From Paguma larvata (lineage: Eukaryota; Chordata; Mammalia; Carnivora; Viverridae): 64,000 nt of DNA. Positions 11,504-23,803 of the stretch are shown one piece after another (the first letter of the stretch is position 1; each line of letters starts with the position of its first letter). Both the position numbers and the translations under genes were made by a program. The notes under the pieces are model-generated. The model was not told where the DNA came from. It worked only from the letters and a program-made list of their open reading frames with translations, and made no database searches. The stretch lies in NCBI GenBank assembly GCA_030068075.1, contig JAINVK010001445.1:1302001-1366000 (forward strand), written 5' to 3'.

Positions 11504-11540
<37 letters not shown>
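11504..11540. repeat. (TA)n microsatellite
   Basis: About 18 uninterrupted TA units follow the SINE CT-rich segment, probably grown from its A/T-rich tail. Confidence 0.95.
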
Positions 11541-11542
<2 letters not shown>

Positions 11543-13329
11543 ACAAGTCATCTCTGGTTTCCTTTATCTTTACTATTTCTCCATATTTTTCTAAGCCCAC
11601 ATATATTAAGAATCTGTTTTCAAAATTCCAATTATCTTCCAATAAATCCATAAATATTTTCTTGAAATGAAAACCAGTTAATATACAACTGATTCATTCT
11701 ATTAGGCTTCTTTGATCTGATTTATAATGAAATAATTGGAATTTGGAAAGTAGATCCATAGAAAAATTGGGCTTGGAGAAAAAAGAAAGTAAAAGGTAAG
11801 TTGTAATATTTCTTGACTACTTCTTGAAGCAAGAATTTGCACTAAAGTGTTAAAAGTACAATGTAGTATATTTAAAGAAAAAAATGAGTGAAAAATTTGA
11901 TAATTACATAAATAGCATTTGAAATGGCACAAAAATGGAGGTTTCGAGAGCACAAATAAATCACCTAGGACTTTGTGAAAAATATAAGGATTTGGCATTT
12001 AATGTTGGTAACTTAGTATAGCAATGGGCAGGAAAAGGACACGATTGGTTTATATTTGGAAAGGCTCACTGTAGAAAATAGGTTGAAAATATACAATAGG
12101 TACAAAAGAAAAATTAAGAAGATGGTGGTGAAAATGTTACAATAATTGAGATAAAAGTAGACATATCTTGATAAATGAAAGGAACACTGGAAGATAATAA
12201 GAATCAAATTTCAGTATATGTGAGTCAACAGATTTGGTGATGAGTGGGATGTATAGAAATCAAGAGGAAAATGATTTCAACTTTTTTCTTAAATTTTCTG
12301 AGATATGAAAATTATTTAAGAAGCAGAAAATAATTATTTTTGGATAGATGGAGATATCAGAATATTGTTTTTCCCTGTTTAGTTTAATAAACTGCTCAGA
12401 CATTCAAAGGTCAATATCAAGTAGCAATTGTATACATGAATCAAGTTTAGGGAATATGTCTGTACAAGAGATATTTATAACTGAGAATTACCAGACTATA
12501 GATGCCAGGTAAATAATGTGAGTGGATGGAAGAGAAGAGGAAAAATAAAAATAAAAAAACAATAAAACCCCAGAATATTCCTAGTCTACAAAGGGTTTTT
12601 CACTTAAGGTAAAAAATATGATAGCACAGAAAGAGAAAGGAGTATTGGTGAAGTGAGGTCCATGTTGTTCAGACCAGTACTGGATCTACTGCACAAGTGT
12701 GGGTTGTGGCTCTGACAAAAGGCAGCTCTTCTATAGTAGAATAATAATGATAGAATACATAGACATCACTGCAAGTGGTGGGTAAGAGAAAATTTGTTTG
12801 AAGTTCTTAGAGAACTTCACACATTTCTCAGAGACTTAGGACTTAAGCCCAAGAGCTTCGAATAAAGATAGGGAAGATTGTTTTGGAAGAATAAGAACAG
12901 ATAATTCAATATAAAAATTATTTTTTAAAACTGGAATAGTATATAGACCTGAGAATGTAGTATGGTTCCTGGGCTATATGGAAGGCATACCTGACACGAG
13001 TGAGTATGATTATAGGGAGAAACAGTCACCATCAGATTTTTCCTCCAACATTAAGTTGTATAGGTGCTGGATGAGAGTGTATAAAGAGTTGTGTTTAACC
13101 AATGTGTGAAAAAGGGAAGCAAATAAACAATGATGGGAAAGGGAGTTGAGGGCATATAAAAAGTAACATGGGAAATAGAATTTAACTGGATCAGGAGAAA
13201 AGTGAGAACATATTTGAAAGAGAAGAGGAAGTCTTATGACAAATGAAATTGAACAGTGAAGGTTAAGGAGCTTTGTTTTATAATGTGAAGTCTTGGCCAT
13301 CTCACTGGCATTTGGCTTTCCCACAGCCA
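11541..13329. other. AT-rich unassigned sequence, about 1.8 kb
   Basis: No exon-like open frame, SINE or L1 was recognised. The minus-strand frames at 11702-11998, 12013-12207 and 13010-13330 encode low-complexity hydrophobic peptides with no family resemblance, as expected for AT-rich non-coding DNA. Confidence 0.4.
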
Positions 13330-15070
13330 CTACTTTCTTCTTTCAGCAATCAAACATGATTCTGTCCATGTGTGATTGTTTTGGTTGCAGAACCATGCTT
13401 CTTCCAAGTTCAAGGACTAGTCACAACCAAGAGCATCTGTCAACAGATGATGGATAGTAGTTGTTGAGTGAAGAGTTTTGTTTCTTCCACTTTTGTTAAT
13501 AGAAATCTGGAATGTTCCACATGGTCTCCAGAGCACCCCACTGGGACTAAGCTGACATTTTTACGGGCAGAGATAGAACACTTCATGGACCTCTGTAGAG
13601 GCCAGGTAATTGTAAGAGTCCTGGATCTCATTGTGTCACTACATTTTCAAGCCCAGCCTTACCTGCAATAATTTTTATAGTCTCTTTGTGTACTATGATG
13701 AATAGACTTAACAACTGGTAGAACACTCATACATTTCCTGACTTGTGAACCAAAATTAATATAATATAAAAGTCCAAGTGAATTTCCCTGAAATTATCCT
13801 TTTGGATAAAGTCCTTTAGGATTAAAGTCAGAAACAATTCAGTGTCTTGGTAAATGGAATAATCAAAAACTTACAAATTCATATCCATACATAAAACACT
13901 AAAATCCAAATAGATCAACTTTTAGTTGAATCAAACCGATGTGCTAGATGTGGTATTTTATAAGAATATCTCCTGAAGCATTTGGTCCTTTATCTGGAGG
14001 ATATATTCTTGTAATACCCATGAGATAAAATGATCAAAAGCAGTTCCCATTATCTTGGGATTGACAACCGTTCACACTTATTCTTGTTCTCAAGTTGTGT
14101 TAAATCACCTGTTCTCATACAACATAGTCCCAAGAGATCTTGATCATCTAGACATTTTAGAGAACAACATATGCATATTATATGTTGGTGGTATTTAATT
14201 ATTAGTTCTGGTTACCATAAAATGACAGTCCTGTTATAGTTTGAAGCTATACACTTGCCACAGATATGTCAGATATAGTATTTTTCCAGAAGAGACTAAC
14301 ATAACCTCAGCTTCTGTTATTGTGGAAATGCACTTTTTCCATTTTATATCAGAAATAAAGAAAAAAAAAGTGTTCTCATTCTTTTGGATTGGCATGGCAT
14401 ACATCTATAGTATTTCCCCAGGGTAATAGTATCTCTCTAATTCTCCATAATAATCTGTTCCTAGAGCTGGGAAATAGCTATAGAACATCATCATGGTCTA
14501 GTAAATTAATGACATCATGCAAATCACAATGAATGACAAATGTCTCTATCAGGAGGATCTAGATGTGCTCATAGGATATGAGATAAACAGTGAAGATTTA
14601 ATGGTTGACATCAGTAAAATGTTTGAGACTAGTATTCTAGGATATTTTAATATAACCCCTCAGTAGGGGACAAATTGTTGTTATCTTCTCATCATGAAGG
14701 AACGGTGATACCTGATAAGCCTCTTTGGTTTTGGATGCAACATTTCTTCGTATGGAACAATTTTTCCAGTCAATCATTTGAGTGATACAATAAGTGTCAG
14801 GTGTAAGTGGAGCCAAAGCATGAACTGTCTTACAGAAGATCTTGTTTGAAATGCTGGTGGCCTTTTCTGTGCAAGTGTGCACCCGATCGTATGTTATCAG
14901 GTTTCAATAGTGAAAATAAATAGTAAATATATTGGTAGAGTGCTCCAAAAGGATAATTAGAATGCAGGCTTAGATGGTTATAGGAAAATACTATATTTAT
15001 GAAAACTTACATATTTTTTTAAAAAGCTATTGGAAAGATATGACACTCTGGTAGATAAAGAATCCGACAA
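13330..15070 (+). mobile_element. ERVL-like pol remnant, reverse transcriptase part
   Basis: This is a decayed internal region of an ancient endogenous retrovirus of the ERVL group, plus strand. The clearest anchor is 14720-14850. The phrase CCTCTTTGGTTTTGG at 14722-14736 corresponds to the ERVL segment after the RT palm, followed by a matching connection region. A degraded RT active-site box may lie at 14505-14516, where the first aspartate codon appears to read AAT. Similarity upstream to about 13330 is weaker. Frames contain many stops. No LTR was found. The remnant is cut at the right by an L1 and seems to resume after it. Naming rests on recalled family sequence. Confidence 0.6.
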
Positions 15071-18000
15071 AAGAGGGAAGATGGAGGTGGAGTAGGAGGA
15101 CCCTAGGCTCATCTCCTCCCATAAATACAATTAGAAAATTATCAAATCATCCTAGATATCCCAGAAATTCATCTGAAGACTGACAGAACACACTCCATAA
15201 TTAAAGCGAGAGAAGAGGCCACATCAAAACTGTAGGAAGTGTGGAGACATGGCTCAGGGAAGAAATTTATCAAAGGCATTGTGGTAGGGAGGAAATTATG
15301 ATTGCTGAGAAGGGCAAGAGAAAGCAGAACACACAGGAGAATGCACAAAAATATATTCCCAAGCCGTTCAGGAGCTGAATTTCATGAGTTATTGCATCTA
15401 GCAAGGCTTAAAATCTGGAATTTTAAAGGTCATCAAGCTTGGTAGGATAGAGCCTTGAAGGCACTGTACTATCCCTGGACAGAAGGCAGATAGACAACCT
15501 GGGGGCAGATGATGTGGAAACAGAAATATGAAGAGTGCCTGGGGGACACAGCGGGGAGATAATATTAACACTTCTCAAAGTATCTCCCTGAGAGGCAGCC
15601 TTCAGAGAGATGCCTCTTCCTGAACAGAGGAGTTTCCTGGAAAAATTTCCTTCCCCCTTCCCCTCAATATAAACATGGAACCACCTGCGAGAAGCAGCAC
15701 AGCACCAACATTGGCTGCAAACCTGCTTACAAGTACATTTCTGCGCTTTGACAGACTGCCCTTCTCAGACAAGTTCGCCTCATTTCAGTGTGGTGGGCCC
15801 CTCTCCCAGAAGACCAGTACAAAACTCAGCCCAAATCATGTTTTTTCTGTCAGAGAGTTCTGCAGGGCATCAATTCCAGTAGAAATAGTATTAGGTCTCA
15901 TTTAATAAGCACACCAGAGCAAACCTAGTACCAAACACTGCACATAGCAGGTAAGGAAAGCCTCCACAGATGACCGATCTTAAGGATAGAACAGCCAAAA
16001 CACAACAGCAGAGCATATGTAGGACACACCAGGCCCTGGACATTCTTCACAAAGCCATTACTCTCAGGAGCAGGAAACATAACATAACTAGCTTTTCTAA
16101 CACAGAGAAGCTAGAAACTTAGATAAAATATCGACAGAAAAAATTATTCCCAAAAAAGAATAAGATAAGGACACTGTCAGGTACATAAGCAAAAAATATA
16201 TAAGTAATATGCCTGATGGAGAATTTAAAGTAACAATCATAAGGATACTCGCTGGGCTTGAAAATAAATGAAGGACATCAGGGCAAACCTTACCACAGAG
16301 ATAAACAAGTTGAAAATAATCAACCAGAGATGAAGAGTGCAATAGGAAATAGGTGGTAGGCTGGGAAAAGCAGATAAATTAATTAGTGACAGAAGGCAAA
16401 ATAATGAAAAACAATGAAGCTGAACAAAAGAGAGAAAGAATTATACAATATGGGAATACACTCAGGGAAGTCAGTGAACCCATTAGATGTAACAACATTC
16501 ATATTGTAAGAGCCCCAGAGAAAAAGAGATAAAAGAGGGCATAAAATTTAAAAATAAGAGCTAAAAATGCCTCTAATCTGGGGAAGGAAATAGATATCAA
16601 AATCCAGAAGGCACAGGGAACTCTCATCAAAATTGAGAAAAACAGACCAACACAAAGACATACAGTAGCTAAATTTTAAAAATATAGTGATAAAAAAATC
16701 TTAAGAGCAACAAGAAAATAGAAGTCCTTAACTCACAATAGAAGACCCATAAGGTTGTCTGCAAATTTCTCAGCAGAAACTTGACAAGCCAGAAGGGATT
16801 TGCACAATTTATTCCAAGTGCTGGATGGGAAAAATCTTCTGCCAAAATACTCTATCTAGCAAGGCTATCATTCAGAATATAAGGAGAGATAACAAGTTTC
16901 CAGAAAAACAAAATCTAAAGGAGTTCATGACCACTAAACCAGCTCTTCAAGATGTGTTAAAGGAGACTCTTTGAGTGGAAAGGAAACACCAAAAATGACA
17001 AATATAATAAAGAATCAGAGAAATTCTCCACAAGAGAAGGCAAATAAGTAATAAAATGGAACTAAATACATATTTGTTAATAACTACTTTGAATGTAAAT
17101 AGACTAAACACTTCAATAAAAAGAGGGTAAAGAATGGATTTAGAAAAAAATGAAGACCCATTGAAATGTTGCCTCCAGGAGATTCATTTTAGACCTAAAA
17201 ACACTTGCATATTTCAAGTGAGGGGATGGAGAAGGATTTATCACACAAATGGGTGTTAAAAGAAAGCCAGAATAGCAATATTTATATTGGACAAACTAAA
17301 GTTTAAAACAAAGAGGATAACAAGACATAAAGAAGGGAACTATCTCATAATGAAGGGGACAATCCAACATGAAAATCTAACAATTGTAAATATTTATGCC
17401 CCCAGCATGGAAACAATAAAAAAAATATAGAGCCATTAATAGCAAACATAAAGGATCTCATTGATAATAATGCAATAATAGTAGTGGACAACATCCCATT
17501 TACATCAACGGACACATCATCTAAGAAATAAATCAACAAGAAAACAATGGTTTTCAATGACACACTGGTTCAGTTGAACTTAACAGATATATTCAGAGAA
17601 TTCCATCCTAAAACAGCAGAATACACATCCTTTTAAAAGGTACATGGGATATTCTCCAGAATAATTAGGTCACAAATCAGGCCTCAACAAAACAAATGAT
17701 TGAGATCATACCATGTTTATCTTCTCTGACCACAACACTATGAAAGTTGAAGTAGACCACAAGAACAAATTTGGAAAGACCACAAATACATATATTTATA
17801 TACACATACACATAGTGAAATATTACCTAGCCATAAAATAATGAAATCTTGCCATTAGTAACCATGTGGGTGTAGCAGAGAGCATTATGGTAAGTGAAAT
17901 AAGTCAGTCTGAAGAAGATCAATACCATGCAATTTCACTCGTATGTGGAATTTAAAAAACAAAACAAACATACAAAGGGGAAAAAAAGAGAGAGAGGGAG

Positions 18001-18225
18001 AGGCAAACCAAGAAACAGATTCTTCACTATAGAGAAAAAACTGATGGTTATCAAAGGGGAGTTGTGTGTGAAGACGGGTTAAAATGTGATGGGGATTAAA
18101 GAGTGCACTTGGTGTGATGAGGACCAGGTGTTACAGAAAATGTCGAATCACTCTATTGTACAACTAAAAGTAATATTACACTCTATGCTAACTAACTGGA
18201 ATTTAAATTAACACTTTAAAAAAGA
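15071..18225 (+). mobile_element. Old L1 with internal ORF2 deletion, plus strand
   Basis: The 5' end lies near 15071-15080 (GGGAAGATGGAGGTGGAG). One copy of the older-type 5'UTR unit runs to about 15960. Decayed ORF1 covers about 16190-16970, and ORF2 endonuclease sequence covers about 17050-17775. At about 17780-17800 the sequence jumps directly to the last 400 bp of L1 (ORF2 C-terminus and 3'UTR), so roughly 3 kb holding the rest of ORF2, including RT, is missing. It ends at an ACTTTAAAAAAG tail near 18225. ERVL-like sequence lies on both sides, so this L1 landed in that provirus remnant. Confidence 0.88.
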
Positions 18226-19700
18226 TTATCTAACCATATCATCAAGTGACCATGGGTCAGAGTTGCCAATCATAAACTGAGTTCTCTCATAGTCATCAAA
18301 TAACATGATTGGGTGTGCCCAAGAACAATTTGTTATAAGGTGAAATTGATGACTCCAAGATTGAGTATGAGAATCTGCAGAAGAATTTCCCCCGTGTGGC
18401 TCTAATGTTGTATTCATATCTCTCTTTCCATTCATACTTACAGCAAAATAAGGGATTCACTACAATTAGTAGAGAGAAAAGGAAAAAGGAAAAATATTCA
18501 AACTTGAATGATAGTTGAGGTAGCTTTTTGTGTTATGCCTTTGAAACACAATAGTGACAGAGAAATAGGTCCAATACCCATTTCTCCATTTCATGATTCA
18601 CTTGATCATTCACTTTGTATGGAAAACAAATGCTTCAAAGATAGAATAACTTCGATAGTCCTGTGCAGTGCCAAACGATGTGGCAGATTGCCTAGATATA
18701 TGGGTGAAGCATAAATGAAAAGTTGGAGACAAGGGAGTGTTTGTGGTATGTGAATGGACAGATGGAGGGACCATGAAATGAGATTTGGTATTTCATGAAA
18801 TCCAATATAGGTAAAGTACTAAACAAAGTAGTAGGGAAAAAAAGATTCTGCTTGTTGAAATACATTAACCTTTAGTATTTCTGGTAAATGGACATATCAT
18901 GTAGTGGTAGCCATGTTTGCAAGGTTGGGATTTTATGAATAGGTCCCATACCATAGGCTCCTACACACCAATGTTGATTGAGATACAATCACTGCCGAAT
19001 TTCCAATTAATCAGTGACAAAGACCAATATTGAGCCCTGATGAGATATCATCCCAGGAAGACACCATTGGTCAACTGATACCAGCATAACTATTTTAGAT
19101 CACTTGTTCATGGTATAGGTTCATTTTGATTGAAATGAGCAAATACTCCAGAAATGGAGTTTATTTTCCTGTCCCCAGGTCATTAACAACAGCAATTGAG
19201 GGTTTGCAGTATGTTTCATACACTGAGATTGGATACTATGTAACGTCTCATCAGACCAAACAACGCGAATGAATGCACAGGTGTGGCATTGGGCACATGA
19301 CCATGGGATTCACTGTTGTATCACACACTACACTACTCAAAACCTTCCAATCTGAACCTGCATTGAAACAGCTTGTTGTTTCACCATTGAGGTGTCACCT
19401 TAGATTCTTAGAGATGACACCCTGGGTGCGTAAGCAGTCCTTTTCCAGAATGTATTATTCTAAGTTGGTGAACAGTAGAGGAGTCTGTACATCTATTTTG
19501 TGGAATACATAGATCTAGTTATCAAGACACAGAAGTAGATGTGACAGTGTTTACCACTGTAACTAGCCACTAACTGGGAAAATTTATACCTCCCTCAACT
19601 CTTCATCTGAGCTGGATGAGAGTTTCTGTTTTCCAAAGGGTGAACAATGCCACCATCATGAACTACAAAATTTCCATTGTATTTTAAGACATTACTATTC
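18226..19700 (+). mobile_element. ERVL-like pol remnant, RNase H/integrase part
   Basis: This is probably the continuation of the ERVL-like pol after the L1. The segment 18235-18420 resembles the RNase H region, and 18890-19440 resembles integrase. The strongest anchor is GGGCACATGACCATGGGATTCACT-like sequence at 19290-19315, which falls in the integrase core, preceded at 19140-19180 by the phrase for an earlier core block. Sequence at 19560-19680 may reach the region after integrase. Many stops and indels are present, so there is no coding potential. The 3' limit is uncertain and no LTR was recognised. Confidence 0.65.
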
Positions 19701-20730
19701 CCTAATAATTTTGAACTTATCATGCTAAATAATAAGCAAAGAGAGAAGTCACTGTCCTGGTTGGAGTAACAGACTTGAAATTAGGAAATGTTAGGTTTAC
19801 TGTTAAACAGAAAGGACAGGGAAGAATATACTTAGTTACCCAGGTGATACATTTGGCTATCTCTTGGTACATTCTTGTCCAGTTATGAACAATAAGTGGA
19901 TAAGTGTATTAGGCAAAGTAGTAAAATTCTAAGTTACACTACTAGGTAAACTATTTATCCATTGCTTGTATAGTAAGCATCAGGTTGTCCAATTAAATCT
20001 TCTTTTTAAATTTCTAGAGAAATAAGCCCAGTTGTACCTTATAACTTGTCTTAGAAGAGCTCTTAACCTACTGTGTTTATTAGTTTTAGGCTACATACTA
20101 TTCCAGAATACTATTCTATTAGTAAAGAGAGTTTATCTCAGTAATTATATAATATTATATCCAAGGGGCAAAATACAAGTGACACGTAATGAATATATTA
20201 TTGGAAAAAAATGATGGACTGATTCTCCAAGTTTTTGGGAATGCTGTCAGCACATAGCCATAAGCTATCTGCCCACTCTAGGGAACTGACCTCTGATGAG
20301 AAGAGCTGCTTCATCCAAGATAACCCTCATGTTCTGAGTACAGCATGCACTGTATTTCCAGTGTGGGAACTTAAAAGATGAGCGATTGTCCCAACATGGA
20401 AAAACCTTAGAGTATCCTGTGTATTCACTGAAGAACTCTGTAGAACTTACATAGGAATTTAACTTCTTCTCTACCCACTCCACAGTTATTAATCTCAAAT
20501 AAATTCATGGTAAGTTGTAGATTCTAGTCTTTGAATATGTTTAATGGAGAACTAATTTGCACCATAGTGATCCCAATCAACAGCAACCCCTTTCACTACT
20601 GACTGTTGTTTGAATGCCAGGGTATAGGAATATTTATATAAACGATCTACTGAAATTTGTATTTGTATAAGTTCTAGCTAGTATTCGTAGGAGAGTTTAT
20701 ATATTTTGATGATGGATTAAGCTAGAACTG
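19701..20730. other. Unassigned, possibly the 3' continuation of the ERVL remnant
   Basis: I cannot align this kilobase to any family with confidence. Its position suggests it may hold degraded 3' parts of the ERVL remnant. The 77-codon minus-strand frame at 20265-20498 is not recognised. Confidence 0.35.
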
Positions 20731-20946
20731 AAGTGCCTGGGTGGCTCAGTTAGTTAAGCAACTGACTTGGGCTCAGGTCATGATCTCACAGTTCGTGGGT
20801 TCGAGCCCCATATCAGTCTCTGTGATGACAGCTCGGAGCCTGGAGGTTGCTTCGGATTCTGTGTCTCCTGCTGTCTCTGCCCCTCCCTTGTTTGTGCTCT
20901 GTCTCTCTCTCTCTCAAAAATGAATAAACATTATAAAATTTTTAAA
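20731..20946 (+). mobile_element. Cat-type SINE, full length
   Basis: It has the head AAGTGCCTGGGTGGCTCAGT, the core GTTCGTGGGTTCGAGCCCCA, the CT-rich segment and an AAAAATGAATAAACATTATAAAA tail. No clear TSD was found. Confidence 0.93.
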
Positions 20947-21065
20947 TAAGAAAGATAAGAGAGGGAATTAATATCTTTAAGCAGTGAAAAATATATTGGA
21001 GCTCCTTTTAAAATAACATTTTACATGGATAAACATTAAACAAAAACATCAAAAATAAAGGGTGG

Positions 21066-21287
21066 TGGCGCCTAGATGGCTCAGTCGGTTAAGCGTCCAA
21101 CTTCGGCACAGATCATGATCTCACTGCTTGTGAGTTTGAGCCCCACGTCAGGCTCCATGCTGACAGCTCAGAGCCTGGAGCCTGCTTTGGATTCTGTGTC
21201 TCCCTCTCTGTTTCTCTGCTCCTCCCCAGCTCACCCTCTATCTCTCGCTGTCTCTCAAAAATAAATAAACATTAAAATTTTTTAAAT
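21066..21287 (+). mobile_element. Cat-type SINE with 17-bp TSD set back from its head
   Basis: The SINE is complete (GTGGCGCCTAGATGGCTCAG to AAATAAACATTAAAATTTTTTAAA). A perfect 17-bp direct repeat, TAACATTTTACATGGAT, lies at 21014-21030 and 21288-21304. The 3' copy abuts the tail, but 35 A-rich bases resembling a SINE tail separate the 5' copy from the head. Confidence 0.92.
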
Positions 21288-21304
21288 TAACATTTTACAT
21301 GGAT

Positions 21305-22744
21305 TATAGGAAATAGCTATAGTTCCAAATAACAATTTAATTGAAAATTTTTATCGTTCTTTTTTTTCCCTTGTTGTGGGAATAGATAAAATATTCATTA
21401 TAAAATTCCAAAGAGTATAAGGTGATCAAATGCCACTTATATCCATAATCTCCTAATGTATTAGCATATATATCAACAGTTTCTACTCTGTTATTAAAGA
21501 CAATTCTTGAATTGTTAAGAATTTTGAGAATTAAAGAAACTCTTTGCTTAAACTGTTTCCTGAACTTTGGAAGTGGGTAAGATTAGGCATCATTCATGAG
21601 TGGAGTTTGACCTTAAATTCCAAAGAGAAATTCACGAGTTTAAAATAGATACATAGATATTATCATAGCAATTCTCTTAAAATGACCATTGTATAATTAT
21701 GCCCTCTGTATCAATTATCTTAAATCATGTTTCGGTAACAAAATACCTCCGTATTGGAATTTTACCAAAGGGAATTCACAGTATACCATGGCTCAGTGAT
21801 GGTTTTGCTCTTTATTATCTTTATTTTAGAATCCAGGTTAAAAGAAGCAACTATTCTTTGGGACTTTGCCAAATTTGTTGCGAAGGGATGACATGCCTAG
21901 CCATAAAACACATAATAGTTCTTAACGTTTTTACTTGGAAATACAGATTTTATTTCTGTTCACATATATTGACTAAAAAGTCAAGGGCTAACCTGAAAAT
22001 AATGGAAATGGGTGGGATAATTCTTCCATACTTTTGGGCTCTGTAAGAATAAGAACATATCAAAAGTTAATCCCATATAAATACAATATTACAAAGTCTT
22101 GGCAATCCACAGTAAGTTTCTCTATTGGAATAAAAAAAATAGTACCAATAAATTTGTCAGTAGCAAATGATTAGCTTTTTTTTATGGCTTTGTTCTTCAA
22201 GGCCCAAGAGAAAAGATTAATTGTGGGGGTGAGTATTCCATTAAGGAGAGAGAAATTTCCCATGGTGTTGGGTATAAATCTCTGGTGACTATAAGTATGT
22301 AAAATTCGCCTGTCCTCAAGACAGACCAGAAGATAAATCCAATTGCTAGGTGGGAAAAGCAGGCCCCAGTAGCCCCAAGATAATGAAATAGGATAGAACC
22401 AATCTTTGCTACAACGTAAACAATGCCATCATGGAAATATTGTTTTATGTTGGAGACACAGTAAAGTAGGCTGCCATAATTGCCATAATAATTTTGTGGG
22501 CAATTGTGTCATCAAAGTAGAAATAAAGCCAGGTCCTTAATAAAAGGCCAAGTTGATCCCATATTTAAAAGAATGGCATATGGTTAAAGAAGATTTTACC
22601 AAGGAATAAATTAAACTTCTGAACTCATCCATAGTCTCCAATTAGATAAAATATTTCATGCTTAACATAACAATATACTATATTGTCAGAAATTGCACTC
22701 ATTAACAACAACATGTCAATTTAGTGCTACTCTAGAGAGTAACA
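21305..22744. other. Unassigned sequence, about 1.4 kb
   Basis: No repeat or gene was recognised. The 115-codon plus-strand frame at 21699-22046 is the longest open frame. It has no recognisable domain, no good start context and no codon pattern that would set it apart from chance. Confidence 0.4.
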
Positions 22745-22758
22745 TATCTTTATTGGTT

Positions 22759-22791
22759 CTTTTTTAAAATAATTTTTAATGTTTATTTATT

Positions 22792-22827
<36 letters not shown>

Positions 22828-22959
22828 TGTGTGCCAGCAAGGGGCAGAAAGCGAGACAGAATCTGAAGCCGGCTTCAGCCCTGCTCCAACCCAATAACTG
22901 TGAGATCATGGCCTGAGCTGACGTTGGACACTTAACCAACTGAGTCACCCAGGCATTCC
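22759..22959 (-). mobile_element. SINE, minus strand, with (GA)n expansion
   Basis: The complement shows a GAATGCCTGGGTGACTCAGTTG head at the right and a poly-T (A-tail) at the left. The CT-rich segment has grown to a run of about 12 GA units at 22796-22821. The flanks TATCTTTATTGGTT (22745-22758) and TATCTTAATTGGTT (22960-22973) form a TSD with one mismatch. Confidence 0.92.
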
Positions 22960-22973
22960 TATCTTAATTGGTT

Positions 22974-23544
22974 GCTAACAAATCAATTATATATTGTAAG
23001 CATTGCCACATAAAATGTGTCCATTTATGAATTCAAGCATGTTCATTTATAAAAGTTAATTGAGCTACTTACTATTTATGCACTTTTCTGTGTATTTTTG
23101 ATTTGTGCACTTTACCACAAAAGTAGTTTGATATAATTGTCCGTTTATACATTTGTTTTCTTTTTTAATTTAAATATTAACATTTAAATATTACAATTGC
23201 TCTTTCTTTTTAATCTGTACTGTCATCATAAAATATACAATAATATTTTACCTCTCCTTTTTTGTTTGAAACTTGGTCTTTTTACAGATAATAATATGTT
23301 GTGTATTTCAGGCTGCATTTACATGAGTTTTCTTTGGGATATTTATGGAAAGGCTTGGTGAAAAAAAGTGTACATTTGTTATTGAACTAGTTTATATGTT
23401 ATCCAATAACATGAGAGTTCCAGTTTCTACTCATACTAATGCAGACTTCTAACACCTAATCTTCAAAATACTTTTACTTAATATCATTTGTATTTGTATT
23501 TTTAAAATTTTATCTGGTTGGGATTTTTTTCTGTCCTTGTTTAA
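22974..23544. other. AT-rich spacer, nothing assigned
   Basis: There is no recognisable repeat or open frame of interest in about 570 bp. Confidence 0.4.
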
Positions 23545-23557
23545 TAAAATTTCAAAT

Positions 23558-23594
23558 ATTTTTTAAATTTTTTTTTGATGTTTCTTAATCTTTT

Positions 23595-23627
<33 letters not shown>

Positions 23628-23790
23628 GGGTAAGTAGGGAAGAGACAGAGAGAGAAGGAGACACCATTCAAAGCAGGCTCCAGGCTCCGAACTGTCAGCA
23701 CAGAGCCCAACACAGGACTTGAACCCATGAACCATGAGATCATGACCTGAGCTGAAGTCGGACTTAACGACTGAGCCACCCAAGTGCCTC
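23558..23790 (-). mobile_element. SINE, minus strand, 13-bp TSD
   Basis: The complement of the head (GAGGCACTTGGGTGGCTCAG) lies at the right, with the GA-rich tract at 23596-23625 and poly-T at the left. The direct repeat TAAAATTTCAAAT lies at 23545-23557 and 23791-23803. Confidence 0.93.
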
Positions 23791-23803
23791 TAAAATTTCA
23801 AAT

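Noticed and set aside
21699..22046. 115-codon plus-strand frame as a possible gene
   Set aside because: It has no recognisable domain, no supporting start context, splice sites or neighbouring gene structure. A frame of this size is expected by chance in 64 kb.
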